From Algoriphagus sanaruensis (GTDB lineage: Bacteria > Bacteroidota > Bacteroidia > Cytophagales > Cyclobacteriaceae), in assembly GCF_001593605.1 (NCBI RefSeq), contig NZ_CP012836.1:2670501-2734500 (forward strand): a stretch of 64,000 bases of DNA, read 5' to 3'. Below, one piece after another: positions 18,393-27,643 of this stretch. Position numbers and translations under genes: made by a program. Each line of letters begins with the position of its first letter. The stretch's first letter is position 1. The notes beneath the pieces are model-generated. The model had not been told where the DNA came from. It was given only the letters and a program-made list of their open reading frames with translations, and did no database searches.

Positions 18393-20414
18393 ATGAATTA
18401 TAAAATCCTTGTTGCTTTACTAACCCTCGCAGCCTGTACCTCCAAATCTCCAAATGAAAATCCCGAACCAAGACAATTTGTAGACTTAGCGGGATTGGAC
18501 TCTACGATCCGACCTGGTGATAACTTCTTTATGCACGTCAATGGAAAATGGTATAATTCTGTAGAAATCGATGCCGATCAAGTAGGAGTGGGATCATATT
18601 CATTTTTGAATATCCCTCAAAAAAAGCTTCTCGAAAGTATCCTTACTGAAGTCTCTGCCACTCAGCATCCGAAGGGAAGCATTGAGCAAAAAGTTGGGGA
18701 TTTTTATGCTTCTGGTATGGATACAACAGCCATCAACTCACGAGGAGCTGATCCGATTAAGCCGATTTTAACACGAATTCAAGACATTCAAAATCTGAGG
18801 GATCTTCAGAAATTCATTACCTCTGAACTCGGACGTAACAATCAATCCGTGGTAAGTCTTCGCATTTCTCCAGATGATCAAAACAGCACGATCAATATAA
18901 TCCACCTTAGCCAAACCGGCTTAGGTCTTCCCGATCGCGATTATTATTTTAAAAGTGATTCTTCTTCTTTAAGCATCCAAAATGCTTATAAAAACTACCT
19001 CTCCACACTTTTTACGCTTACGGGTTCTTCCTCTACAGAAGCTGAGCAAGCGGCGAATTCTGTTTATAACTTGGAAAAGAGTCTGGCTGAGTCTCACAAA
19101 ACACGAATCGAACGACGAATCGTGAAAGAAAATTACCATAAAGTTGCCCTCAATGACTTGAACCAAAAGCATGAGAATATTGGATGGAAAGACATTCTGG
19201 GAGAATTAAAACTAACTACGGATTCATTGGATATCCGTCAACCTGCCTATTACGATAAATTGAATTCGCTTTTGGGAAGCCAACCACTGAATGATTGGAA
19301 AACATATCTTAAAGCCCATGCTTTGACCAGCTATGCAAACTTTTTAAGTTCTGACTTTGAAAAAGCCTCTTTCGAATATAATAAAGCCGTTTCAGGACAA
19401 TCCAAACCTTTGACTCGAGCGCAACAAATGGTGCAACAAGTGGATCAGCAACTTGGCTTTGATCTTGGTCAATTGTATGTAAAACGTTATTTCGATGAGA
19501 ATGCCAAGCAAAAGGTCTTAGACCTGGTCAATAACCTTCAAAAAGCATTTGAACAGCGAATCAATAAGTTGGACTGGATGAGTGACAGTACCAAAACTCA
19601 AGCAAAGGAGAAATTATATGCTATCACCAAGAAAATAGGTTATCCTGATAAATGGAGGGAATATCCGGTTGAGATAGAAAGAGATGCCTATTTTGAAAAT
19701 GTCTTACAATTGAAGAAAGACGAAGCGAAGTATCAGTTCAATAAACTAGGCAAAACTCCAGACAAAACAGAGTGGGGGACCACCCCAAGTACCGTAACAG
19801 CTTATTACAATCCATCACTGAATGAAATTGTCTTTCCTGCTGGGATTCTTCAATATCCGTATTTCGACCCAAATGCTGATGATGCAATCAATTATGGAGG
19901 TATTGGAATGGTGATCGGTCATGAACTTACGCATGCCTTTGATGATCAGGGCGCCCAATTTGATAAGGAAGGAAACCTTAAAAATTGGTGGACAAAGGCT
20001 GATTATGAAAAGTTTAAGGATAAGACCCAGTTGCTGATAGACCGATACGACACATTTACTGTCCTTGATTCTGTACCTGTAAAAGGTGCCATGACCATTG
20101 GAGAAAATACCGCTGACAACGGGGGAATTTACATCGCATATGATGCGTTCAAACTTACTCAGCAAGGCCAAGACACTACTCGGATTGATGGATTTACCCC
20201 AGATCAACGATTTTGCTATTCCATTGCCAGAATCTGGAGAGTGAAAACCAGAGATGAATACATGAGAACCTATGTGAATACCAATTCTCATTCTCCAGCA
20301 ATGTGGAGAGTCAATGGACCATTAATGAATTTTGAGCCATTCTATGCTGCTTACGGGATTCAGCCTGGAGATGCTAATTATCGAGCGCCTGAAGAACGTA
20401 TTAAAATCTGGTAA
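18393..20414 (+). CDS. M13-family metallopeptidase (neprilysin/PepO-like) lipoprotein
   Basis: A 673-residue protein with a lipoprotein signal (LLTLAAC, lipidated Cys about residue 15). The zinc site HELTH (His510, His514) and the third ligand Glu571 in ENTADNGG are the M13 hallmarks, together with 'AFDDQGAQFD'. C-terminal 'AMWRVNGPLMN' is the substrate-binding segment of the family. M13 enzymes cleave oligopeptides. Anchoring to a membrane by the lipidated Cys fits a role in periplasmic or surface peptide degradation next to the two upstream peptidases. Confidence 0.94.
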   Translation: MNYKILVALLTLAACTSKSPNENPEPRQFVDLAGLDSTIRPGDNFFMHVNGKWYNSVEIDADQVGVGSYSFLNIPQKKLLESILTEVSATQHPKGSIEQKVGDFYASGMDTTAINSRGADPIKPILTRIQDIQNLRDLQKFITSELGRNNQSVVSLRISPDDQNSTINIIHLSQTGLGLPDRDYYFKSDSSSLSIQNAYKNYLSTLFTLTGSSSTEAEQAANSVYNLEKSLAESHKTRIERRIVKENYHKVALNDLNQKHENIGWKDILGELKLTTDSLDIRQPAYYDKLNSLLGSQPLNDWKTYLKAHALTSYANFLSSDFEKASFEYNKAVSGQSKPLTRAQQMVQQVDQQLGFDLGQLYVKRYFDENAKQKVLDLVNNLQKAFEQRINKLDWMSDSTKTQAKEKLYAITKKIGYPDKWREYPVEIERDAYFENVLQLKKDEAKYQFNKLGKTPDKTEWGTTPSTVTAYYNPSLNEIVFPAGILQYPYFDPNADDAINYGGIGMVIGHELTHAFDDQGAQFDKEGNLKNWWTKADYEKFKDKTQLLIDRYDTFTVLDSVPVKGAMTIGENTADNGGIYIAYDAFKLTQQGQDTTRIDGFTPDQRFCYSIARIWRVKTRDEYMRTYVNTNSHSPAMWRVNGPLMNFEPFYAAYGIQPGDANYRAPEERIKIW

Positions 20415-20437
20415 AAGCCTGAATTAAAAAATTTCGC

Positions 20438-20473
20438 AAAAAGGGTTTGAATTGATTTATTCAAACCCTTTTT
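20438..20473. terminator. Bidirectional terminator between M13 peptidase and TolC-like genes
   Basis: AAAAAGGGTTTGAA (20438-20451) pairs perfectly with TTCAAACCCTTTTT (20460-20473) around an 8-nt loop. The A-run and T-run flanks serve both converging genes. Confidence 0.85.
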
Positions 20474-21699
20474 TAGTTGGTAATCCAATCAGAACCTAAA
20501 TAATTAACGATGGGTCTTTGCTGCAAAGCATCGGTCAAACTTAAATATTCGATAAATGCCGCATAAATATCTCTCTGGTGTCTTGCGAGAATATTTTTTG
20601 ACTTTAAAAGATTCCGTTGAAATCTGAGATTAACAGCAGGATTATTTGAAGAAAGCGTATTCAGATTTTTTTCGATTGAAATTAAATCCAAGTCCTCGAG
20701 CTGATTCTGAATGGAAAAATAATTTTCACATAAACCAACGAGTTTCGATTTGACCAGTTCAACTTCAGCTACATGCTCATTTTGAACCTGGGTTAAATTC
20801 CCCTCCGCTTCAAAGATGTCAAGCTTTTTCTCAGCCATTTTCCCTTTGTTTGGATTGAAAATAGGAAGTCTAATTCCCAGACCGATGTTCCATGGTTTCC
20901 TATCCTGAGCCAATCTGAATTGCTGATATTGTGCCTGAAGAAAACCGATATTCAAATTTGATTTTTCCAATTCCCATTCAGCTTTGGATAACTCAACAAG
21001 TTTACGATGATAGGTGACTTCTTCACTTTCAATTTGAGCTTTATGGGTTTCAATCCAATTTGAAATACGTTCGATGGAAACCAAATCATCCAAATTCCAA
21101 TCGAGATTTTTGGATTGTGCGTCTGGTAAAAAAGACACAATTCGCTGCATTAATACATCTTCTTCCAGCATCAAATCCTGTAATTCAGCCTGTTTTTCGA
21201 TCAAATCGATCTTCAATTCCGCATAATTTTCAGGATCAAAAAAACTTGAATTTCGCTGGGCTTCCAGGATTTCGATCAATAACCTGATCGTTTTAATTTC
21301 TTCATCCTTAAGACTTTTACGGTCTTGTAAATAGACCCAATCGATAATCAAATCGTATCGTAATTGAATCAGTTTCTTGATTTGTCGGATTTGACCTAAA
21401 TCAATCACCTCCTGGTATTTTTCAAAATAGGCATTGTTGCGGTTGATTTCCCATGGATTCGCAGGGCTAATTCTCAATGCAAAATCTTGTCGTTGAGGAT
21501 CCAGTTGGTTTGATTCTGTCCTAAACTCAAGTCCTCGAATAGGAGCCATCTTGTACGAACCAGATTCCAAAAATCCTTTTTGTTGATCAATTTGCCTTAT
21601 TTGAATGCTTTCAAAGGCAGATTCTAGAAACTCTTCCATTGAAACTTGCCCAAAAGAAGCAATAGGCAGAAGGAAACACCAGATAATTAAAGCGCGCAT
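20473..21699 (-). CDS. TolC-like outer-membrane efflux/secretion channel
   Basis: A 408-residue exported protein (signal peptide ending near 'IASFGQ') with long amphipathic, Glu/Gln/Lys-rich coiled-coil helices and the duplicated layout of the outer membrane efflux protein family. 'WNIGLGIRLPIFNPNKGKMAE' matches the conserved membrane-proximal segment found in TolC-like channels. It lies 4 bp downstream of an HlyD-like adaptor gene in the same operon, so it likely forms the outer-membrane exit for that system. No inner-membrane ABC or RND pump is encoded nearby. Confidence 0.85.
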   Translation of the reverse strand: MRALIIWCFLLPIASFGQVSMEEFLESAFESIQIRQIDQQKGFLESGSYKMAPIRGLEFRTESNQLDPQRQDFALRISPANPWEINRNNAYFEKYQEVIDLGQIRQIKKLIQLRYDLIIDWVYLQDRKSLKDEEIKTIRLLIEILEAQRNSSFFDPENYAELKIDLIEKQAELQDLMLEEDVLMQRIVSFLPDAQSKNLDWNLDDLVSIERISNWIETHKAQIESEEVTYHRKLVELSKAEWELEKSNLNIGFLQAQYQQFRLAQDRKPWNIGLGIRLPIFNPNKGKMAEKKLDIFEAEGNLTQVQNEHVAEVELVKSKLVGLCENYFSIQNQLEDLDLISIEKNLNTLSSNNPAVNLRFQRNLLKSKNILARHQRDIYAAFIEYLSLTDALQQRPIVNYLGSDWITN

Positions 21700-21703
21700 G
21701 GAA

Positions 21704-22690
21704 TTATCGGATCAATATTTTTTCCCCATTGAAGTAGGTATTTTCATCGGGGATTTCGATAAACAACTCCTGACCAAATGCCTTGGTTGCAGTAGATTTT
21801 TGAAGTATTTCCGGCAATTCACTGACCGAGCCATATCCTATTACTTTTCCTTCTACTGTATTTCTTCTTTGATCATAAGAAGACACTGTTACCAATTTCC
21901 CAACCGGAAAGTCAACGGTTTTTTTCCCTACCAAATAGGCCACGACAATGGTGGGATGAAGAGGATTGATTTCTAAAAGAGGGGTAAAGGAATCTACTTG
22001 TTCTCCAGGCTTGACATACACTTTATTGACAACTCCGGAAGCAATTGCATATTTATTGAGATTTTTCTGCTCTGTTTCTAGGAGTGATAATTCGAGCATA
22101 AGAAGCTCAATTTGACTTTTAAGTGTTTGTTGCTCAGCTTTACTTTCCTGGTTCACATTACTGATTTTAATATTCATGGCATCCAGGTGCATTTTCTTTT
22201 GCTCATTTAGCGAATTGATTTTCAGAACGGTAGGAGAGTTCATCACTTCCGAATTGGTAATTGTCAAACTTTTGGTGAGTGCACCATTTAATTGAATTTC
22301 ACTTTCCAGTTCCTGAATTTTTGATTCTAATTCCTCCAGAACGAGTTGGTTTTGAGCTTTGATATAGGCAATTTCTGATTCTGCTAACTTGGATTTCTCG
22401 ATAAGTTCAGATTTGGATACGGCTATTCGATTTGAAAGCTTCAGGATATCCATTTCCAGAGATTCGCTGGTCAATTCTACCAATAGTTGACCAGCTTTCA
22501 CTTCCATTCCTGGGATGACATGGATAGCTTTTACTTGAGCCGCCTTTTCTGAATTGATCTTGTATTCTGAAGTCTGAGCAATCCCAATAGAAGATTCTCC
22601 ACTTCCTTTAAAGTAGATTGCACTGATATAGAGCATGATACCAAACATCATGATTATCAATACATAAAACCAATTTGATTTAAGTTTCAT
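21704..22690 (-). CDS. HlyD-like membrane fusion / periplasmic adaptor protein
   Basis: A 328-residue protein starting at ATG 22690, 4 bp after the upstream stop; a longer frame to 22759 would overlap that gene. One N-terminal membrane anchor (about residues 5-24) is followed by a lipoyl-like half (VIPGMEVKAGQLLVELTSE), a long coiled-coil hairpin, and the second lipoyl half (ASGVVNKVYVKPGEQVDSFTPLLEI). This is the layout of HlyD/EmrA-type adaptors that bridge an inner-membrane transporter to a TolC channel. The transporter here is either encoded elsewhere or is the unusual DUF4956 neighbour. Confidence 0.88.
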   Translation of the reverse strand: MKLKSNWFYVLIIMMFGIMLYISAIYFKGSGESSIGIAQTSEYKINSEKAAQVKAIHVIPGMEVKAGQLLVELTSESLEMDILKLSNRIAVSKSELIEKSKLAESEIAYIKAQNQLVLEELESKIQELESEIQLNGALTKSLTITNSEVMNSPTVLKINSLNEQKKMHLDAMNIKISNVNQESKAEQQTLKSQIELLMLELSLLETEQKNLNKYAIASGVVNKVYVKPGEQVDSFTPLLEINPLHPTIVVAYLVGKKTVDFPVGKLVTVSSYDQRRNTVEGKVIGYGSVSELPEILQKSTATKAFGQELFIEIPDENTYFNGEKILIR

Positions 22691-22694
22691 GCCT

Positions 22695-23360
22695 TTAGAC
22701 CAGTTCGTTAGAAGAGAATTTAAGCTGAGAAACGCCTTCAATCGAAAGTAAGGAATCAACCAATTTTTCTTTTGAAATAGTGCCCTTTAAAGTAAGTCCG
22801 AAATGGTATCGAAGGCCTTTATCCAAGGTATTTTGGATAGAAATAATTCGAACCTCAGTCCCAAATTCCTGAATGACTGTGTTGACTTGTTGAAGAATAG
22901 ATGAATCTTGAATCGTCACATACAGGTGATTGGGATGCGAATAACTTCTAAAGGGAGAATAATGCAACAGAACCGCGACTAAACAGAATAGGATTGCGCC
23001 AACAAAAGAAATAGTAAATCCATAAACGCCAATGGCTAGGCCAGTACTTAAGGCGGCAAACAAAAAGAGAACATCCCGGGGATCATCAATTCGAGTTCGA
23101 AATCGAATTATAGCCATTGCGCCAAATACACCTAAACCTCTAGCCAAACTATCACCAATAGCCAACATGACCATCGTGGTCACTACAGCTCCAAGGACTA
23201 AGGATTGAAAGAAGTTTTTCGGGTAGTAATCTCCAGTAAAGGTTAATTTATGAGTGATCGCAATTATCGAGGAAAGAACAAATGCCCAAAGGAAAGAATA
23301 TGTGATATTTATTAACTGTGGATATTCATAGATAGGTTGATCTGGGAATAATTCAAGCAT
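22695..23360 (-). CDS. DUF4956 integral membrane protein
   Basis: A 221-residue protein with four predicted membrane helices and a soluble C-terminus (about residues 145-221). The core 'DSLARGLGVFGAMAIIRFRT' with 'DDPRDVLFLFAALSTG' is the conserved DUF4956 signature; it is reminiscent of the MgtC/SapB arginine-containing helix. The C-terminal part looks like a small alpha/beta regulatory (ACT-like) domain. DUF4956 proteins have no established biochemical role and often sit near VTC-type polyphosphate polymerases. Here the gene leads an operon with a HlyD adaptor and a TolC channel, which suggests export or envelope function. Confidence 0.85.
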   Translation of the reverse strand: MLELFPDQPIYEYPQLINITYSFLWAFVLSSIIAITHKLTFTGDYYPKNFFQSLVLGAVVTTMVMLAIGDSLARGLGVFGAMAIIRFRTRIDDPRDVLFLFAALSTGLAIGVYGFTISFVGAILFCLVAVLLHYSPFRSYSHPNHLYVTIQDSSILQQVNTVIQEFGTEVRIISIQNTLDKGLRYHFGLTLKGTISKEKLVDSLLSIEGVSQLKFSSNELV

Positions 23361-23661
23361 GAAATTTTCGAGAGATAAATAAACGGTGATGTGAACAGCA
23401 ATTTTTTTTGATGCCTTGAATATCTCAAGAATTTTGGTTGAATCAAGAATCTTTTGAATCCTGAACCAATCAAATCACCATGGAATTCTTGAATTGAGCA
23501 TATTCAATTGAATTAGCCCCATTTCGATTATCTATGGCTATATGTTTTATAATTTATATTATGTTAAATATAAATTTTTAGAACCTGTTCGTTAATCTTT
23601 GATATCTTACCCACGGTATTGAAAACCCATAACCCCATTTACCACCCGCATCTACCTTTCA
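23361..23661. other. Divergent intergenic region, no gene seen
   Basis: An AT-rich 301-bp gap between the divergent DUF4956 and SLC13 genes. It contains several short TTGAAT/ATTCAA-type repeats, including an ATTCAATTGAAT palindrome near 23506, that could be operator sites. No clean TANNTTTG promoter could be assigned. Confidence 0.5.
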
Positions 23662-25128
23662 ATGAATAATTGGATTTCCCGTATCGGCCTCTTTCTAGGT
23701 CCTATTGCATTTTGTGTGATTCTAGGAATTGTGGAATCACCCGGATTAAATTCTGAAGGTCTAGCCATGCTTGCCCTTACGGTATGGATGGCTATTTGGT
23801 GGATTACTGAAGCCATGCCTATCGCTGGAACTGCCATCCTTCCTTTAATCCTAATGCCACTTCTGGGAATTTTAAAAATTGATTTGGTATCAGCCAATTA
23901 CATGCATCCCACCGTTTTACTTTATATGGGTGGATTTTTATTGGCTACTGGAATTGAAAAATGGAATCTACATCAACGAATCGCACTTAACATAATAAAT
24001 TTATTAGGCACTGACCTACGCAAAATTGTTTTGGGATTTATCCTCGCCACAGGATTTTTATCCATGTGGATCTCCAATTCAGCCACTGCATTGATGATGC
24101 TTCCTATCGGACTTGCTGTAGTCAACCAGTTTAAAGTACAACTGGGAACTTCTCAGCTTAAATTATCCGAAAACCTCGGGAAAAATATCATGTTGGGAAT
24201 CGCCTATTCTGCTTCTATTGGAGGAATGGCGACTTTAATTGGAACTCCAACAAATGCCATATTAGCCGCAGTAGTCAAGGAAATGTATCAATATTCGATT
24301 CCATTTGATAAATGGATGCTTTTTGGACTTCCATTCTCCTTGATTTTGCTAGGAATATGTTGGTATTACTTAGTTTCTTTTGGAAATCCACTTCCCAAAA
24401 AGTTTCAACTGGGTGACGCAAAAACAGTCATTTCTGAGCAATTAAAGTCCCTAGGAAAAATAACTTTTGAAGAAAAAACCGTTTTGATCGTTTTTGGCTT
24501 GGTTTGTTTTTCATGGATAAGTAGAAGTTTCTTTTTGGCAAAATTGATTCCTGGTATTGACGATACCATCATCGTCCTCACAGGGGTAGTTTTATTATTA
24601 CTTCTCCCCTCCTCCAAATCTGGAGAACGAATCTTGGACTGGAAAACTGCCGAAAAAATACCCTGGGGAGTGTTGATCTTATTTGGAGGCGGGTTGGCTT
24701 TGGCGGAAGGATTTAAAGAAACCGGTCTTGCAGATTGGATCGGTCAAAAATTCACCCTAATCGAAGGAGTAGGATTTTTCATTCTCTTATTAATCATCAT
24801 TGCTTCAGTCAACTTCCTCACTGAAGTCACTTCAAACGTTGCCACGGCATCCATGCTTCTGCCCATCCTTGCTGCAGTCGCTTTGAAGTTGGACTTACAT
24901 CCTTTTGGATTAATGATTGGTGCCACACTTGCCGCGAGTTGCGCATTTATGTTACCTGTAGCTACACCTCCCAATGCTGTTGTTTTTGGTTCAGGTTATC
25001 TACAAATGAAAGACATGGTCAAAGCTGGTCTCTGGCTCAATATTCTTTCCATTTTGATCATTACACTGATGGTCTACTTTATCCTTCCATGGCTTTGGGG
25101 GATCGAACTTGAGACTTACCCATTTTGA
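23662..25128 (+). CDS. SLC13/DASS-family sodium:anion symporter
   Basis: A 488-residue polytopic membrane protein. It has the two internally repeated DASS hairpin motifs: WISNSATALMMLPI (about residues 138-151) and TSNVATASMLLPI (about 392-404). The C-terminal TPPNAVVFGSGY segment is also conserved. These bind substrate carboxylate and sodium in the family. It likely imports C4-dicarboxylates, citrate or sulfate; the sequence does not tell which. It is a single-gene unit divergent from the DUF4956 operon. Confidence 0.92.
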   Translation: MNNWISRIGLFLGPIAFCVILGIVESPGLNSEGLAMLALTVWMAIWWITEAMPIAGTAILPLILMPLLGILKIDLVSANYMHPTVLLYMGGFLLATGIEKWNLHQRIALNIINLLGTDLRKIVLGFILATGFLSMWISNSATALMMLPIGLAVVNQFKVQLGTSQLKLSENLGKNIMLGIAYSASIGGMATLIGTPTNAILAAVVKEMYQYSIPFDKWMLFGLPFSLILLGICWYYLVSFGNPLPKKFQLGDAKTVISEQLKSLGKITFEEKTVLIVFGLVCFSWISRSFFLAKLIPGIDDTIIVLTGVVLLLLLPSSKSGERILDWKTAEKIPWGVLILFGGGLALAEGFKETGLADWIGQKFTLIEGVGFFILLLIIIASVNFLTEVTSNVATASMLLPILAAVALKLDLHPFGLMIGATLAASCAFMLPVATPPNAVVFGSGYLQMKDMVKAGLWLNILSILIITLMVYFILPWLWGIELETYPF

Positions 25129-25538
25129 TAACTCTAGCATCCAAAATTTTCCTACCCAGCAGATTCCATCCCTAGAATAGCCAGATTCGTCACATTTTTT
25201 TGCCTCAGGATTAGGCTTCGGTTAAGCTTGTTGAAAATTTTAATTCAACAGCTAAACCAACTATTTTATGGTCATCTGCCCTTCTTTCCAAACAATCAGA
25301 AAAAGCATTTTAAAAGATTCAAAGCAACCTGAAACTTTAATAAATTCAGATTTTGCACCTCTTGGCATTTGATTAATACACCTTGAAATGTCAAACTCAA
25401 AAGGAAATTCTCAGAAAATCATCTTCTATCTGCTTATCCTTTGCGGCTTGGTCTATAACCTTATTCTGGTTTTGAATTGACCCAATTCATTTTCCAAAAC
25501 ACTAAAAATCCATCTAATTTCCTCCTTATCTTCCTCCC
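25129..25538. other. Intergenic region upstream of the LytS-like kinase
   Basis: A 410-bp gap with no conventional gene. It holds a 30-codon frame (25388-25480) listed separately and a 34-codon ATG frame at 25268 without recognisable features. Otherwise the sequence is AT-rich, and no hairpin terminator is obvious after the SLC13 gene. Confidence 0.5.
25388..25480 (+). CDS. Possible 30-residue small membrane protein
   Basis: An ATG frame encoding a basic, polar N-terminus (MSNSKGNSQK) and one hydrophobic helix (IIFYLLILCGLVYNLILVL), then a stop. The shape is that of a single-pass mini-protein. It lies 58 bp before the sensor kinase gene on the same strand. No homologue is known to me and no ribosome-binding signal decides the case, so it could be chance. 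Confidence 0.3.
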   Translation: MSNSKGNSQKIIFYLLILCGLVYNLILVLN

Positions 25539-26966
25539 ATGAAATCCAAAAGTCTTGATTTTCGACAAATAGAATGGTGGATTGTCACCAGTGCGACTTT
25601 GACTGCCTTTCTCTTTATCCTCTTTGGATATCGACCTCAATTCTACAATGATTCAAGTTTTGAAATCTTTACTTATGCCAGCAGGCTATTGATCTTAGCT
25701 TCGCTATACACGGTTTTTCATCTGATTCACCAGGTTTATCTTCCTCAATTTTCTGAAGCGGTCAAAAAATGGAAGATCATTTTGAAAATCCTACTCGCCG
25801 GCGCTGTGGCATTTTTCATAAGTGCCTTATTTGGCTATCAATCTGAATTAATCAAAACGCCATTTCCTACCTTCTTTTTGGGTGTCTTGGTGCTGTTCGT
25901 TTGTTATCAGATAGCTGCGCATTTGTTGGAACAAGCATTGACCCCTCCCCGGCTCCGGGACTTCCAACTTTACAACATATTCCGATTGATCTTGGGGTAT
26001 TTATTTACGTTCTTCTTTTTGATTCTCCTTGAACCAATCACAAATAATGGTCCTGCCATTGTATTTGGAATGTTTATTCCTGTAATCTTGATCGCTAGCC
26101 TTTTCAATTTCTATTTGGTCTATGGCAAAAAGAAACAAGGAAAAATCAAGCAATCCAGATGGTACAATTGGAGTTTGATGGCCATACTTTTATTGATATT
26201 CCTGATCATCTCAGCAGAATCAAATCAAGAAGAGATTTTCTTTGTTGGTGGATTGGGTACAGTTACCTTTATTCAATTGATATTCTTCCCTTTAACTTCC
26301 CTGATCTTCAAGAAATACGATTCATTTTTGGGTCAAATTTCATCCCTCTCCACCCAAGTCGATCAAGGAAATGCAAGCTTTGATTTTTTAAGATCGCAAA
26401 TCAATCCGCATTTTCTGTTCAATGCGCTGAACACGCTTTATGCCAGTGCACTAATCGAAAATGCAGAAAAAACCTCCGATGGGATTCAAAAATTGGGAGA
26501 TATGATGCGCTTTATGCTTCATGAGAATCAACTTCCCCGAATTCCTCTTTCCAGAGAAATTGACTATTTGAGAAACTACCTTGATTTACAGCTTTTACGA
26601 TTTGGAGCTCAGACAAATCTTGATTTGGACATCCAGATCAACGATGCACAATGTCAGGGTGAAATTTCACCTATGCTCATTATCCCTTTTGTGGAAAATG
26701 CTTTTAAACACGGGATTTCTGCGAAAGAAAAATCCTGGATTAGACTCAATCTTCGCTGCATTTCAGGGTCTGTTCACTTAGATTTGGTCAACAGTGTACA
26801 TCCAGAAAAGCCTGTCAATGAAAAATCTAGAGAAGAATCAGGAATTGGTCTTGAAAATGTCAAGAAGCGCCTCGCCCTACTCTATCCCGATCAGCATCAA
26901 CTGAGCATTATTTCAAATGACACTGATTTCTTTGTTCATCTTTCTGTACAAATCCAAAATCCATGA
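25539..26966 (+). CDS. LytS/YehU-type membrane sensor histidine kinase
   Basis: A 475-residue protein. The N-terminal ~270 residues form about eight membrane helices. The His_kinase (LytS) module then begins with RSQINPHFLFNALNTLY, where His291 is the phosphoacceptor. The HATPase part shows MLIIPFVENAFKHGI (N box) and GIGLENVKKRL (G box). Its stop overlaps the start of the LytTR regulator gene by 4 bp, so the two form a cognate two-component system. The signal is unknown; there is no extracellular ligand domain, suggesting sensing within the membrane. Confidence 0.93.
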   Translation: MKSKSLDFRQIEWWIVTSATLTAFLFILFGYRPQFYNDSSFEIFTYASRLLILASLYTVFHLIHQVYLPQFSEAVKKWKIILKILLAGAVAFFISALFGYQSELIKTPFPTFFLGVLVLFVCYQIAAHLLEQALTPPRLRDFQLYNIFRLILGYLFTFFFLILLEPITNNGPAIVFGMFIPVILIASLFNFYLVYGKKKQGKIKQSRWYNWSLMAILLLIFLIISAESNQEEIFFVGGLGTVTFIQLIFFPLTSLIFKKYDSFLGQISSLSTQVDQGNASFDFLRSQINPHFLFNALNTLYASALIENAEKTSDGIQKLGDMMRFMLHENQLPRIPLSREIDYLRNYLDLQLLRFGAQTNLDLDIQINDAQCQGEISPMLIIPFVENAFKHGISAKEKSWIRLNLRCISGSVHLDLVNSVHPEKPVNEKSREESGIGLENVKKRLALLYPDQHQLSIISNDTDFFVHLSVQIQNP

Positions 26967-27643
26967 TTAAGGCAATTGCCATAGACGATGAATCTTTAGC
27001 TCTGGAGGTGATTAAATCACACGCCTCCAGAGTTCCATTTTTAACACTTGAATCGACTTTCACTGATGCCGTTTTGGGATTGGAATTTCTAAAAAACAAT
27101 CCAGTAGATCTGATATTTCTGGATATCAATATGCCAGATATTTCAGGGATTGACTTGGCTGCATTGGTGCCAAAAAATACGCTGATTGTGTTCACTACCG
27201 CCTATTCCGATTACGCAGTAAAAGGCTTTGAACTTGATGCCTTGGACTATTTACTCAAACCTTTCAACCTAAGTCGATTTATTAAAGCCTGCCAAAAAGC
27301 CCAAGAATGGATCAGCTTACAACCTTCGCAAGAGCCTGTCTCCATTTTTGTCAAAACATCCCAAGGGCAGGTTCGAGTAGATTTTTCTGAATTGCTGTAT
27401 TGCGAGGCTCAGGGAAATTATGTGACTTTTCAGTTAGAGCAGGAAAAAATCCTGAGCAGAATGACGCTTTCAGAAACTGAAAAGCTTCTTCCTTCTTACT
27501 TTATCCGCACCCACCGTTCATTTTTAGCCAATAAAAATCAGGTTAAAGTAGCCGAGCGACATCAACTTCGATTTGGAAATTTTTGGGTGCCAATTAGTAG
27601 CTCCTATTTAGAAGAAGTGATGGAAAAAATTAAGCTGGACTAA
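26963..27643 (+). CDS. LytTR-family response regulator
   Basis: A 226-residue regulator. The receiver domain (1-115) has the acidic pocket IDDES, the phosphoacceptor Asp54 in IFLDINMPD, Thr in 'VFTTAYS' and Lys in 'LLKPF'. The LytTR DNA-binding domain (about 125-226) includes 'LLYCEAQGNYVTF', 'RTHRSFLAN' and the terminal 'VPISSSYLEEV'. The ATG lies inside the kinase stop (4-bp overlap). It converges with, and overlaps by 4 bp, the following AraC gene. Confidence 0.94.
   Translation: MIKAIAIDDESLALEVIKSHASRVPFLTLESTFTDAVLGLEFLKNNPVDLIFLDINMPDISGIDLAALVPKNTLIVFTTAYSDYAVKGFELDALDYLLKPFNLSRFIKACQKAQEWISLQPSQEPVSIFVKTSQGQVRVDFSELLYCEAQGNYVTFQLEQEKILSRMTLSETEKLLPSYFIRTHRSFLANKNQVKVAERHQLRFGNFWVPISSSYLEEVMEKIKLD

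Noticed and set aside
25268..25372. A 34-codon ATG frame before the LytS-like gene
   Set aside because: No hydrophobic segment, motif or plausible signal supports it; the neighbouring 25388 frame is the better small-protein candidate.
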